A stretch of DNA of 64,000 nucleotides from Streptomyces sp. DH-12 (GCF_002899455.1 NZ_PPFB01000001.1:6518501-6582500); one strand, 5' to 3'; positions 1 to 8,281 are shown, counted from the first letter of the stretch. Notes: a model not told the origin generated them from the letters alone. Translations and numbers: made by a program.

Positions 1-23
1 CGCGGTCGTGTCGCGGATGTCAT
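1..23 (-). CDS. 5' end of a gene leaving the left edge
   Basis: Only the ATG (position 23, reading left) and about seven codons (MTSATRP) lie in the window, so the product cannot be named. The start is supported by AAGGA placed five bases upstream. A good promoter with a LacI-type operator lies about 130 bp upstream (see 155-183), so the gene is probably under sugar-responsive control and has a long 5' leader. This is inference from the upstream DNA only. Confidence 0.5.
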
Positions 24-154
24 GTCGTTCCTTCTGTCGTGGTGTGGGGGTGCGGGGCCGGGTGGCGCCCTGTGGGTGAACGACGTTCACGGAGGTGCAC
101 GACGCGCGGGCCGCTTCCGCCCAACGGTCGCGGCACGGTCACGCCGATGAACGG

Positions 155-183
155 AACGTAGAGGGAAAGCGCTTTCTGGTCAA
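155..183 (-). promoter_or_regulatory. Promoter with LacI-type operator in its spacer
   Basis: Reading on the minus strand, TTGACC (183-178) and TACGTT (160-155) are separated by exactly 17 bp. The spacer contains the perfect 12-bp palindrome GAAAGCGCTTTC (165-176). A palindrome with central CG between -35 and -10 is the usual placement of a LacI-family repressor. The same 12-mer recurs at 46104-46115. Confidence 0.7.
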
Positions 184-218
184 CGCCTCGCGTGGTTCCT
201 GTTCGGCCAGGACGACAG

Positions 219-265
219 ACGCCGGCGGCCCGGAAGCCCGCGAGGGGTTTCCGGGCCGCCGGCGT
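219..265 (-). terminator. Inverted-repeat terminator after the OYE gene
   Basis: Perfect 17-bp arms (219-235 and 249-265) enclose a 13-base loop, 23 bases beyond the stop of the flavin oxidoreductase. There is no clear U-tract, as is usual for Streptomyces terminators. Confidence 0.7.
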
Positions 266-287
266 GGCACGGCGGGTGGGGAACAGG

Positions 288-1367
288 TCAGACGGAGAGG
301 TGGTACTGGTCCGGCACGCGGATCTCGGCGCCCAGCTCGCGGGCGGCCCGGCGGGCCCAGGAGGGGTCGCGCAGCAGCTCACGGCCCAGCAGTACGGCGT
401 CCGCCTCGCCGCCCGCGAGGATCTTCTCCGCCTGCCCGGCGTCCGTGATCAGACCCACGGCGGCGACCGGCATCGGCGTCTCCCGGCGCACCCGTGCGGC
501 GAACGGCACCTGGTAGCCGGGGCCCGTGGGGATGCGGACGCCGGGGGAGTTGCCGCCGGTGGAGACGTCGAGCAGGTCGATGCCCCGCTGGTGCAGGTCG
601 GCGGCGAGGCGCACGGTGTCGTCCGGGGTCCAGCCGGCCGCGTCCAGCCAGTCCGTGGCGGAGACGCGGAAGAACAGCGGCTTGTCGTCCGGCCACTCCT
701 CACGCACGGCGTCCGCCACCTCGAACGCGAACCGCGTCCGGTTCTCGTACGAACCGCCGTAGGCGTCGGTGCGGTGGTTGGAGTGCGGGGAGAGGAACTC
801 GTTGATCAGGTAGCCGTGCGCGCCGTGGATCTCGGCGATCTCGAAACCGGCGGCGAGGGCCCGGCGGGCGGCCGCGCGGAACTGGTCCACGATCTCTCGT
901 ATCCGCTCCGTGCTCAGTTCGTCCGGCACCTGGTGGCGCTCGCTGAAGGCCACCGCGCTGGGCGCGACCGGCCGCCAGGCGCGGTCCGCCGGTCCGAGCG
1001 GCGCCCCGCCCTTCCAGGGCCTGTCGGTCGCCGCCTTGCGTCCGGCGTGCGCGAGCTGGACGGCCGGCACGGTGCCCTGCTGGGTGAGGAAGCGGGTGAT
1101 CCGGCGGAACGCCTCGACCTGCGTGTCGTTCCAGAGCCCGAGGTCGTACGGGGAGATGCGGCCCTCCGGCGACACCGCCGTGGCCTCGACGACGATCAGT
1201 CCGGTGCCGCCGGTGGCGCGGGCGGCGTAGTGCGCGAAGTGCCAGTCGTTCGGCGCACCGGCCTCCGGGCCGTCCGGCGCGGCCGAGTACTGGCACATCG
1301 GCGCCATCCACACGCGGTTGGGGATCGTCAGGGCGCGCAGGGTGTACGGCTCGAAGAGCGTGCTCAC
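288..1367 (-). CDS. NADH:flavin oxidoreductase, old yellow enzyme (YqjM-like)
   Basis: An FMN-dependent ene-reductase of about 359 residues, expected to reduce activated C=C bonds with NAD(P)H in the cytoplasm. The N-terminal MAPMCQYSA motif carries the cysteine typical of the thermophilic-like YqjM subclass. HGAHGYLINEFLSP and the following NHRTDAYGGS are family signatures, and length fits a single TIM barrel. I chose GTG at 1367 because GGAG lies six bases upstream; the ATG twelve bases earlier (1379) has no ribosome site. It is divergent from an ArsR-like regulator with overlapping promoters, so that regulator probably controls it. The physiological substrate is unknown. Confidence 0.9.
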   Translation of the reverse strand: MSTLFEPYTLRALTIPNRVWMAPMCQYSAAPDGPEAGAPNDWHFAHYAARATGGTGLIVVEATAVSPEGRISPYDLGLWNDTQVEAFRRITRFLTQQGTVPAVQLAHAGRKAATDRPWKGGAPLGPADRAWRPVAPSAVAFSERHQVPDELSTERIREIVDQFRAAARRALAAGFEIAEIHGAHGYLINEFLSPHSNHRTDAYGGSYENRTRFAFEVADAVREEWPDDKPLFFRVSATDWLDAAGWTPDDTVRLAADLHQRGIDLLDVSTGGNSPGVRIPTGPGYQVPFAARVRRETPMPVAAVGLITDAGQAEKILAGGEADAVLLGRELLRDPSWARRAARELGAEIRVPDQYHLSV

Positions 1368-1403
1368 GATGAGCTCCATTCGGCGGAGACGGCAGGTGTG
1401 CGG

Positions 1404-1462
1404 CTCGTACGATAGCCGTCGTAGTACGGCGGATGTCAAACTACGAAGGTTCTCGTACAATA
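1404..1462. promoter_or_regulatory. Overlapping divergent promoters with a repeated element
   Basis: Minus-strand promoter for the OYE gene: perfect TTGACA (1439-1434) and TATCGT (1414-1409), 19-bp spacer. Plus-strand promoter for the regulator: ATGTCA (1433-1438) and TACAAT (1456-1461), 17-bp spacer. CTCGTACGATA (1404-1414) and CTCGTACAATA (1452-1462) are near-identical direct repeats, each covering one -10 region. They are plausible binding sites for the regulator at 1491. Confidence 0.6.
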
Positions 1463-1490
1463 AGGGCTCCCGGAGCACCATGGAGCCGCC

Positions 1491-1844
1491 GTGACGACCG
1501 TCCTTCCCAGCCGCCGCGTCCTGCCCCACCCCGCGCGGGACGAGATCCGGCTGGACTCGGTGCTGCACGCGCTGTCCGATCCCGTCCGGATGCGCATCGT
1601 CAGCGAACTCGCGGACGCCGAGGCCGCGTTGTCCTGCTCCCACTTCGACCTCCCGGTCACCAAGTCGACCACCACGCACCACTTCCGCGTGCTGCGCGAG
1701 AGCGGTGTGATCCAGCAGGTCTACGAGGGCACCGCCAAGATGAACGGCCTGCGCCGCGAGGACCTGGACGCCCTGTTCCCGGGCCTCCTCGACGCCCTCC
1801 TCACCGCGGCGAGCCACCAGGCGACGCGCGACACGCGGTCCTGA
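1491..1844 (+). CDS. ArsR-like winged-helix transcriptional regulator
   Basis: A 117-residue protein with the ArsR/HTH_5 layout: DSVLHALSDPVRMRIVSEL (helix 1), a recognition region around TKSTTTHHFRVLRESG (residues about 58-73), and a wing ending in EGTAKMNGLR. There is no CxCxxC metal site, and the SCSHFDLPV stretch is typical of the non-metal subgroup found beside oxidoreductases. The GTG start has GGAG five bases upstream. It is divergent from the OYE gene and probably represses it. Confidence 0.85.
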   Translation: MTTVLPSRRVLPHPARDEIRLDSVLHALSDPVRMRIVSELADAEAALSCSHFDLPVTKSTTTHHFRVLRESGVIQQVYEGTAKMNGLRREDLDALFPGLLDALLTAASHQATRDTRS

Positions 1845-2212
1845 CGCGCCGGCCGCGCGCGGTCGGCCGGTCTTCCCGGAGGCGGCGGCGCCCGGGCGTT
1901 CCCAAGGCCCCGACAGGGGTGTGCAGCAGGTTCCCGGCCTCCCTCGCCGTCAGGTGGCCGGTGAGGACGTGGCGGGGGAGGCCGTCGGTGCGTGCGAGCA
2001 GCGTACGGGTCCCGCGCGCCGCGTCGGCCGGGGAGGCGCCCCGCCGTCCGGGCCGCTCGCGGCCGCCTCCGTGACGAGGCGGACAGGCCTGCGGAACCGC
2101 GCGACCTGCTCCTCGGCAAGGCGGCCAGCGGCGCGCTGACGGCGGTCCGGCTGAGCCTGCTCTCGTGGTCCGTCCGCTCGCGCATGGCCGGCCGGCCGCC
2201 CGGCGGACGGGG
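1845..2212. other. Non-coding or eroded interval
   Basis: This 368-bp stretch between convergent genes holds no ORF with a recognisable product. On the minus strand, coding-like stretches such as EEQVARFRRPVRLVTEAAA and TRTLLARTDGLPRHVLTGHL lie in different frames, so a decayed gene is possible. No known family could be assigned. Confidence 0.3.
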
Positions 2213-3574
2213 CTATGGCTGCCGGGCGGCCGCGCCGTCCTCGCCCCGCGCCGCCGTCAGCAGCGACTCCCAGTCGGGGAGCTTGACGACGCCCCGGCCG
2301 AGGGAGGCGCCCAGGCGGGACTCGGCGCGTTCGATGGCCTGCCAGCCCTGCCAGGCGACCGGGTCGACGCCCTCCGCGCGCAGGGCCGGCAGCGGGTCGC
2401 CGGGGAGGGCACGGCCGCTGAGGGACGGGGCGTCCTCCAGCAGGGACGTCACCGTCTCCTTCGCGCAGGAGCGGTTGGTGCCGATGACACCCGTCGGGCC
2501 CCGCTTGATCCAGCCCGCCACGTACTCGCCCGGGGCGACGGCGCCCCCGCGCAGCACCCGCCCGGCGCGATGCGGCACCGTGCCCGTCGCCGCGTCGAAC
2601 GGCAGCCCTTCCAGGGGCACGCCCCGGTAGCCGACCGACCGCAGCACCAGCTGCCCCTCGACGTCCTCGAAGCGGCCCGTCCCCGTGATCCCGCCCCGGC
2701 CGTCCGGCGCCGTCCGCTCGAAGCGCACGGCGCCCACCCGGCCGTCGCGGGCGAGCAGTTCGACCGGGCGGAGGAAGAAGCGCAGCCGGATCAGACGCCG
2801 GGCGTCCGGTCGCGCCGGCGCGGTCCAGCCGCGCAGCACCTCGACGTTGCGGCGCCGGGTCGGCGGCAGGCCGGCCGGGTCGGCGAACGCCGGGTCGAGC
2901 GCCGCCTCGGCCGCGTCGACCTGGACGGCGGTGTCCGGCAGCGTGCCCAGTTCGCGCAGTTCCTTGGTGGTGAAGCGGGCCTGCGAGGGTCCGCGCCGGC
3001 CGACCATGTGGATCTCCGTGACCTCGCTCGCCGCGAGGGCGGTCAGCGCCGCGTGCGGCATGTCGGTCGGGCGCAGCTCGCCCGCACCGCGCGCCAGCAT
3101 GCGGGTGACGTCCACGGCGACGTTCCCCACGCCGACGACCACCGCCGACCGCACCCCGTGCAGGAACCCGGCGTCGGCGGCGTCCGGGTGCGCGCTGTAC
3201 CAGGACACGAACTCGGTCGCCGACCAGCTGCCCGGAAGGGCTTCGCCCGGCACGCCCAGGTGCCGGTCCGCGGCGGCGCCCACGCAGTACACCACCGCGT
3301 GGTACAGCTCCCGCAGCCGGGCCGACGGCACCCCGTCCGGGCCGACCGGCACCGCGCCGAGGAAGCGCACCCGCTCGTGCTCCAGCACCGTGCGCAGGCT
3401 GTTCTGCAGGGACTTGATCTTCTCGTGGTCCGGGGCCACGCCATAGCGGACCAGGCCGTACGGGCAGGGCAGGCGGTCCAGGACGTCCACCCGCACCTCG
3501 GGATCGAGCTGGACGAGGCTCTGGGCCGTGTAGCACCCGCTGGGCCCGCTTCCGACGACGGCGACACGCAGCAC
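2213..3574 (-). CDS. Ferredoxin-NADP(+) reductase, FprA/adrenodoxin-reductase type
   Basis: A 453-residue FAD flavoprotein that passes electrons between NADPH and ferredoxin, probably for cytochrome P450s or Fe-S enzymes. An FAD dinucleotide motif is at the N-terminus (VAVVGSGPSGCYTAQ), followed by CPYGLVRYGVAPDH, an NADP Rossmann motif near residue 150 (VVVGVGNVAVDVTRML), and the C-terminal YVAGWIKRGPTGVIGTN that closes the FAD site. Length matches mycobacterial FprA (about 455). The GTG at 3574 has GGAG six bases upstream. It stands alone; no ferredoxin or P450 is adjacent. Confidence 0.92.
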   Translation of the reverse strand: MLRVAVVGSGPSGCYTAQSLVQLDPEVRVDVLDRLPCPYGLVRYGVAPDHEKIKSLQNSLRTVLEHERVRFLGAVPVGPDGVPSARLRELYHAVVYCVGAAADRHLGVPGEALPGSWSATEFVSWYSAHPDAADAGFLHGVRSAVVVGVGNVAVDVTRMLARGAGELRPTDMPHAALTALAASEVTEIHMVGRRGPSQARFTTKELRELGTLPDTAVQVDAAEAALDPAFADPAGLPPTRRRNVEVLRGWTAPARPDARRLIRLRFFLRPVELLARDGRVGAVRFERTAPDGRGGITGTGRFEDVEGQLVLRSVGYRGVPLEGLPFDAATGTVPHRAGRVLRGGAVAPGEYVAGWIKRGPTGVIGTNRSCAKETVTSLLEDAPSLSGRALPGDPLPALRAEGVDPVAWQGWQAIERAESRLGASLGRGVVKLPDWESLLTAARGEDGAAARQP

Positions 3575-3709
3575 GGGGAACTCCTCACCCCGGGGGGACC
3601 GGCGGGAGTCCGCCGGTGCCTCCAGCATGGCATCCCCCTCACTCCGCTGACAGGGTGCCGTCCACCGTCCGGGGTGCGTGTTCCTGCGGAGGGAAACTGA
3701 TCACACCGT

Positions 3710-3722
3710 TACGTTGCCTGTG
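3710..3722 (+). promoter_or_regulatory. Probable -10 giving a leaderless start
   Basis: TACGTT (3710-3715) ends seven bases before the GTG at 3722, so transcription would begin at the start codon. No ribosome site precedes that GTG. No convincing -35 was found. Confidence 0.35.
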
Positions 3723-4240
3723 TGCTCGAGGCATCTTTTCTTCAACTTTCCGATCGCTCTCCGGCGGAGGGTGCGGTGTCCGTGTGGCCCGCGTGGGAGG
3801 TGCGGGAGGGCGAGCGTTCCACCCGGTGGCTCCACGTGCGGCTGGCCTTTCCCGACGGGGCCGTGATCGAGGCGCTGGCGTCCGTGAGCGAGGGCTGGGT
3901 CTGCGTGGAGGACGTCCAGGCCCGCCCCGCGCTCGCGCTGGAGGACCTGGCCGTGTTCGCCGACTGGATCGAGGGACCGCTGGCGCGGGCCTGCGGCGCC
4001 GAGCCCGAACCGGAGGCGGAGCCCGGGGAGGACGCCGGCGGCGCGCACCGGGAGGACCCGGCGGGCGGGCGGGCCGAGTGGCCGCTCGTGGCCCGGGCGT
4101 ACCGGGCGGCACAGGAGCGGGGCGCCGACCCGGTGCTCGCCGTGATGGAGCAGACCGGCTACAGCCGGCGTGGCGCGCTCCGCCTCATCGGCCGGACGCG
4201 CGACGCGGGGCTGCTCTCCCCGCGCCGCGCCCGCCGCTGA
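3722..4240 (+). CDS. DUF6214 family protein
   Basis: A 172-residue protein resembling the actinobacterial DUF6214 family of unknown function. The N-terminal half (residues about 20-90: VWPAWEVREGE, FPDGAVIEALASVSEGWVCVEDVQA) is the conserved part. A Glu/Pro/Gly-rich linker (about 98-118) joins it to a short helical C-terminus that looks DNA-binding-like (EQTGYSRRGALRLIGRTRDAGLL). No signal or membrane segment is present. No ribosome site precedes the GTG, which fits a leaderless transcript; the next in-frame GTG at 3779 is an alternative start. Confidence 0.65.
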   Translation: MLEASFLQLSDRSPAEGAVSVWPAWEVREGERSTRWLHVRLAFPDGAVIEALASVSEGWVCVEDVQARPALALEDLAVFADWIEGPLARACGAEPEPEAEPGEDAGGAHREDPAGGRAEWPLVARAYRAAQERGADPVLAVMEQTGYSRRGALRLIGRTRDAGLLSPRRARR

Positions 4241-4264
4241 CCGGCCCGCCGCCCCGGCGGACCG

Positions 4265-4927
4265 TCACAGCAGGTCGCGCATCCGGTTGATCTCGCTGGT
4301 CTGCTGCGCGACCACGTCGTCCGCCATCTCCTCGATCCGGATGTTGTTCCCCTCACCCTTCACCTCCGTGGCCATGGTGATCGCGCCCTGGTGGTGCGTG
4401 ATCATCAACGTGAGGAACAGCTGGTCGAACGCCGTGCCCTCGGCCGCCCGCAACTGCCTGAGCTGCGCCTCGGTCGCCATGCCGGGCATCGTCGCGTGGT
4501 CGTGCCCGTGACCGGCGTCCTCCTCCGTTCTGCCGTGGGTGCGCAGCCACCCCCTCATCGCGTCGATCTCCGGCTTCTGCGCGGCGGCGATGCGCTCGGC
4601 CAGCCCGACCACCTTCGGCGACTCGGCGCGCCCCGGCACCAGTTCGGTCATCTCCAGCGCCTGTGCGTGGTGCTGGATCATCATCCGCGCGTACGACACG
4701 TCCGCGGAGTTGGGGGAGTCGTCCTCCTTGCGCTGCCGCTCGGCCTCCTCGGCCGACAGGGTGCGGTTCTCCTCACCGGGCGCGCCGGGCGCGATCACCG
4801 AAGGCCCGCCCGCGGGGACCGACTCGGCGGCGTCGTCGCCGGAGTCGCAGCCCACGAGCCCGAGGACGGCCAGCGCGGTCAGCCCGGCGGCGACGGCGGA
4901 CAGGCGTGGCACGCGGCGGTAGTGCAC
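4265..4927 (-). CDS. DUF305 lipoprotein
   Basis: A 220-residue predicted lipoprotein: positive N-terminus, hydrophobic stretch, then lipobox LVGC with the acceptor cysteine at about residue 27. The mature part has the two ferritin-like halves of DUF305, each with a diagnostic His pair (ARMMIQHHAQALEM and LMITHHQGAITMA), plus an HGHDHATMPGM segment rich in His and Met. DUF305 proteins are often associated with metal, especially copper, handling; that link is inferred here. The GTG at 4927 has AGGAGG five bases upstream. It is divergent from the LVIVD-repeat protein. Confidence 0.88.
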   Translation of the reverse strand: MHYRRVPRLSAVAAGLTALAVLGLVGCDSGDDAAESVPAGGPSVIAPGAPGEENRTLSAEEAERQRKEDDSPNSADVSYARMMIQHHAQALEMTELVPGRAESPKVVGLAERIAAAQKPEIDAMRGWLRTHGRTEEDAGHGHDHATMPGMATEAQLRQLRAAEGTAFDQLFLTLMITHHQGAITMATEVKGEGNNIRIEEMADDVVAQQTSEINRMRDLL

Positions 4928-5060
4928 ATGGACCTCCTGTGGCTGGCGGTATCCCCGCTCGGCAGTGGTGCGGGACACCTCGTGAGTGTCGATGACCGTC
5001 CTAGCACGCTTCCGCGCGACTCCGATCAGAAAACTTTGGTGCGATGACGCTGGCCCTCTG

Positions 5061-5118
5061 TTGGTATGTGCATGCCGAAGACGATACTGCCGATGCCACA
5101 CCGTTCCGATGTGAACGG
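5061..5118 (+). promoter_or_regulatory. Promoter and dyad upstream of the LVIVD gene
   Basis: TTGGTA (5061-5066) and GATACT (5083-5088), 16-bp spacer, predict a start near 5095. Just downstream, CCGTTC (5101-5106) and GAACGG (5113-5118) form a perfect dyad with a six-base centre, suitable as an operator or a leader hairpin. Confidence 0.45.
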
Positions 5119-5135
5119 AACCAGGGAGGAAAACA

Positions 5136-6638
5136 GTGATCCTGTTGAGCGTTTCCCGAACCCGGCGGAGACGGCTGGGAGTCGCCGCGGCGGCAGGCGG
5201 CCTGCTGGCCGCGCTGCTCACCGCCGCGCCCGCCGCCGCGATCCCGGACCCGGGGGACTCGCCCGCCGCCCCGAAGGACGTGTCCCGCAGCGACCAGTCC
5301 GAGGCCCGGGCGGCCATCAAGAGCGGTGAGATACCCGGCCAGGACGAGATCGTCCACTCCGCCAACATCAAGCACGTGGCCAACATCCCCAAGGACGTGC
5401 TGTCCGGCACCAACTCGGACCTCGCCTTCCAGGGGAAGTACGCCTTCGCCGGCAACTACGACGGTTTCCGCATCTTCGACATCAGCAACCCCAAGAAGCC
5501 CAAGACGGTGGCTCAGGTGCTGTGTCCCGGATCGCAGAACGACATCTCCGTCTCCGGCGACCTGCTGTTCCTGTCCACGGACTCCTCGCGCAGCGACAGC
5601 AGCTGCAACAGCACCACGCAGCCGGCCACCGAGAAGTCCTCCTGGGAGGGCATGAAGGTCTTCGACATCAGCGACAAGCGCAACCCGCGCTACGTCGCCG
5701 CCGTCGAGACCGCCTGCGGCTCGCACACCCACACGCTGGTGCCCGAGCGCAAGGACGTCTACGTCTACGTCTCCTCCTACTCGCCGAACGCGGCCTACCC
5801 GGACTGCCAGCCGCCGCACGACGGCATCTCCGTGATCAAGGTCCCGCGCAAGGCCCCGCACAAGGCCGCCGTGGTCGGATTCCCCGTGCTGTTCCCGGGT
5901 GAGGGCCCGGACGGCGGCGGCAACCCGGGCGCGCCCACCAATCCGGGCGTCTCCAAGACCACCGGCTGCCACGACATCACCGTGCTGCCCTCGAAGGACC
6001 TGGCCGCCGGCGCGTGCATGGGCGACGGCATCCTGTTCTCCATCAAGAACCCCGAGCGTCCGAGGGTGATCGACCGGGTCCAGGACAACGTGAACTTCGC
6101 GTTCTGGCACTCGGCGACCTTCAACCAGAGGGCCGACAAGGTCGTCTTCACCGACGAGCTGGGCGGCGGCGGCGCGGCCACCTGCAACGCGGAGATCGGC
6201 CCCGACCGCGGCGCGGACGGCATCTACGACATCGTCGGCAAGGGCGACCGCAGCAAGCTGGTCTTCCGCAGCTACTTCAAGATCCCCCGTCACCAGGCGG
6301 ACACCGAGAACTGCGTGGCCCACAACGGTTCGCTGATCCCGGTCCGCGGCCGTGACCTGATGGTCCAGGCCTGGTACCAGGGCGGCGTCTCGGTGTGGGA
6401 CTTCACCAACTCGTCCAAGCCGAGGGAGATCGCCTACTTCGAGCGCGGGCCGCTCTCCACCGACCAGCTCGTCACCGGCGGTTCGTGGTCGGCGTACTAC
6501 TACAACGGCTACATCTACTCCAACGACATGGCCAAGGGCTTCGACGTCCTGAAGATCGACGACAGGCGCACGGACGCGGCCCGCTGGGTCCGCATGCAGG
6601 AGCTCAACGTGCAGACGCAGCCGGACTACTTCGACTGA
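5136..6638 (+). CDS. Secreted LVIVD-repeat protein
   Basis: A 500-residue exported protein. The signal peptide has an RTRRRR n-region, a long Ala/Leu core and an APAAA cleavage region near residue 36. The mature part is a beta-propeller-like series of repeats in which DISNPKKPK, DISDKRNPR, IKNPERPR and DFTNSSKPR mark successive blades, as in LVIVD proteins. CGSHTHT and GCHDIT are conserved-looking loops. Function is unknown; a surface scaffold or binding protein is the usual guess. The GTG start has AGGGAGGA five bases upstream. It is convergent with and overlaps the tetR gene by 13 bases. Confidence 0.85.
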   Translation: MILLSVSRTRRRRLGVAAAAGGLLAALLTAAPAAAIPDPGDSPAAPKDVSRSDQSEARAAIKSGEIPGQDEIVHSANIKHVANIPKDVLSGTNSDLAFQGKYAFAGNYDGFRIFDISNPKKPKTVAQVLCPGSQNDISVSGDLLFLSTDSSRSDSSCNSTTQPATEKSSWEGMKVFDISDKRNPRYVAAVETACGSHTHTLVPERKDVYVYVSSYSPNAAYPDCQPPHDGISVIKVPRKAPHKAAVVGFPVLFPGEGPDGGGNPGAPTNPGVSKTTGCHDITVLPSKDLAAGACMGDGILFSIKNPERPRVIDRVQDNVNFAFWHSATFNQRADKVVFTDELGGGGAATCNAEIGPDRGADGIYDIVGKGDRSKLVFRSYFKIPRHQADTENCVAHNGSLIPVRGRDLMVQAWYQGGVSVWDFTNSSKPREIAYFERGPLSTDQLVTGGSWSAYYYNGYIYSNDMAKGFDVLKIDDRRTDAARWVRMQELNVQTQPDYFD

Positions 6639-7303
6639 GTCTCCGGGTCCGTCGCGAAGAACCGGGCCATGTCCGTCCGGTCCTTCTCCTCCGTCCCGCC
6701 GGCCCCCTCGGGGTCCGGCGGGACACCCATCTCCCAGTCCAGCCGGTAGCGCTTGAACAGTTCGGCGCGCAGCACCGGCAGCGCCATCGGCGCCCCCGGC
6801 ATCACCGCCGCGTACACGGCGCCCATCAGCAGCGCCCGCAGCATCGGGTAGTCGGCCCCGACGTCCTGCGAGCCGTGCCGGGCGACGGTGTCGCTCAGCA
6901 GCTCGGCCAGCCGCCGCTGCTCGGGACAGGGCAGGAAGCCTTCCGCCTGCAGCAGCCCCGCCATGTGCTGGCGCATCAGCACCGGCCGGTCCCGCGCCAG
7001 GCCCAGGATCGCGTCGATGGCCCGGGCCATCCGCTCCCCGCCGTCCTCGGCGCGCGGCTCGCGCTCCAGCGCTTCCTCCAGGGTGCGGTGCATCAGCCGG
7101 TGCACCGCGGACTGCACGAGCTGGCGTTTCCCCGGGAAGTAGTACGACACCAGACCCCGCGCGGAGCCCGCCCGGTCGGCGATGTCGCTCAGCGTGGTCG
7201 CCTCGTACCCGCGCTCGTCGACCAGCTCGACGGCCGCGTGCAGCAGCCGCTCCTTGGAACGCCGACGCAACTCTTCATTGACCAGGGCGCTGCGCGGGGA
7301 CAT
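6626..7303 (-). CDS. TetR-family transcriptional regulator
   Basis: A 225-residue regulator. The N-terminal HTH is clear (SKERLLHAAVELVDERGYEATTLSDIADRAGSARGLVSYYF in shortened form, residues about 16-56). The C-terminal half is a ligand domain with HMAGLLQAEG and a TetR_C-like tail. The ATG at 7303 is chosen because GGAG lies six bases upstream. A 13-bp palindrome sits just upstream (7323-7335), so autoregulation is likely. Its 3' end overlaps the convergent LVIVD gene. Ligand unknown. Confidence 0.88.
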   Translation of the reverse strand: MSPRSALVNEELRRRSKERLLHAAVELVDERGYEATTLSDIADRAGSARGLVSYYFPGKRQLVQSAVHRLMHRTLEEALEREPRAEDGGERMARAIDAILGLARDRPVLMRQHMAGLLQAEGFLPCPEQRRLAELLSDTVARHGSQDVGADYPMLRALLMGAVYAAVMPGAPMALPVLRAELFKRYRLDWEMGVPPDPEGAGGTEEKDRTDMARFFATDPETQSK

Positions 7304-7322
7304 GCTGGACTCCTGCGTTGAC

Positions 7323-7335
7323 TGGCTGCCAGCCA
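7323..7335. promoter_or_regulatory. TetR operator palindrome
   Basis: TGGCTGCCAGCCA is a perfect 13-bp palindrome, 20 bp upstream of the tetR start codon. TATACT follows at 7338-7343 on the plus strand. This is a likely autoregulatory site. Confidence 0.6.
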
Positions 7336-7388
7336 ACTATACTCAACGCACCTGGAAGGGCCCTGGCGGGCCCTCTTCGGGCTGCCGT

Positions 7389-8168
7389 TCACCTCGGGCG
7401 ACGCGGGGGATCGTCCGAGGTGGACGGTTCGGGGATGGACGACGGCCGCGGACCGGCCGAGGGGCCCGGCGCCGCGTCAGGGGCGGCGGGACGCAGCCGC
7501 CGGTGCACCGCGACCGCCCCGACCACCACCAGGGCGCCGAGCAGCCAGCCGCCGAGGACGTCCGTCGGCCAGTGCACGCCGAGCCAGATCCGGGTGAGAC
7601 CGACGCCGGCCACCGAGACGACCGCCACCACGAGCGCCGTGCGCCACAGCGCGGGTCCCGGCCTCCGACGGCGCAGCACCCACAGCAGCAGTCCCAGGAC
7701 GACCGTCGCGGTCATGGCGTGCCCCGACGGGAAGGCGGCGTACTGCGCCGTGTCCACCGGGTCGGACCACACCGGGCGTTCCCGGCCGAGCGCGGCCTTC
7801 AGCCCCTGCTGCACGGCCGTGCCGAGGGCCACCACCACGACCAGCCACCCCGCGGTCCACCGGGTGGCCGGCCGCCGGAGCAGCAGGACCACCACCACCG
7901 CGCACAGCAGACGCATCGTCCACGGGTCCCACACCCAGTCCGTCAGGACGCGGGCCGCCTGGGTCAGCCCGTCCTCCGCCACCGCCCAGCGGTGCGTGGT
8001 GCGGGAGATGCCGCCGTCCAGGTCGAGCAGGGGCCGCCACTCGGCGGCGACCAGCGCCAGCAGCAGCGCGGAGGCGGCCGCGAGCACGGCGGCCGGCGCC
8101 GCCGCCGACCGGGCCGGTGCACGGGATCCGGGGGGCGTGGGCGGTGCGGGGGCGTGGGGGATGCGCAT
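7389..8168 (-). CDS. PAP2-superfamily membrane phosphatase
   Basis: A 259-residue integral membrane protein with about five hydrophobic segments. All three PAP2 signatures are present in order: K-x6-RP as KAALGRERP, PSGHAMTA, and TRIWLGVHWPTD. Such enzymes dephosphorylate lipid phosphates such as phosphatidate or isoprenyl pyrophosphate at the membrane. The tail after about residue 220 is Pro/Ser-rich and probably disordered. The ATG at 8168 is preceded by GAGG at eight bases. It lies downstream of the M56 peptidase gene in the same direction. Confidence 0.9.
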   Translation of the reverse strand: MRIPHAPAPPTPPGSRAPARSAAAPAAVLAAASALLLALVAAEWRPLLDLDGGISRTTHRWAVAEDGLTQAARVLTDWVWDPWTMRLLCAVVVVLLLRRPATRWTAGWLVVVVALGTAVQQGLKAALGRERPVWSDPVDTAQYAAFPSGHAMTATVVLGLLLWVLRRRRPGPALWRTALVVAVVSVAGVGLTRIWLGVHWPTDVLGGWLLGALVVVGAVAVHRRLRPAAPDAAPGPSAGPRPSSIPEPSTSDDPPRRPR

Positions 8169-8281
8169 GGGATGATCCTCGCCGACCGGAGGCGCCCGGG
8201 CCAGGAACCCGGCACGCCCGGTCCTCAGGGGGCGCGGACCGGCCCGGGACCGGGACGGTCCGGCCGCGTCGGGGCCGTCGC

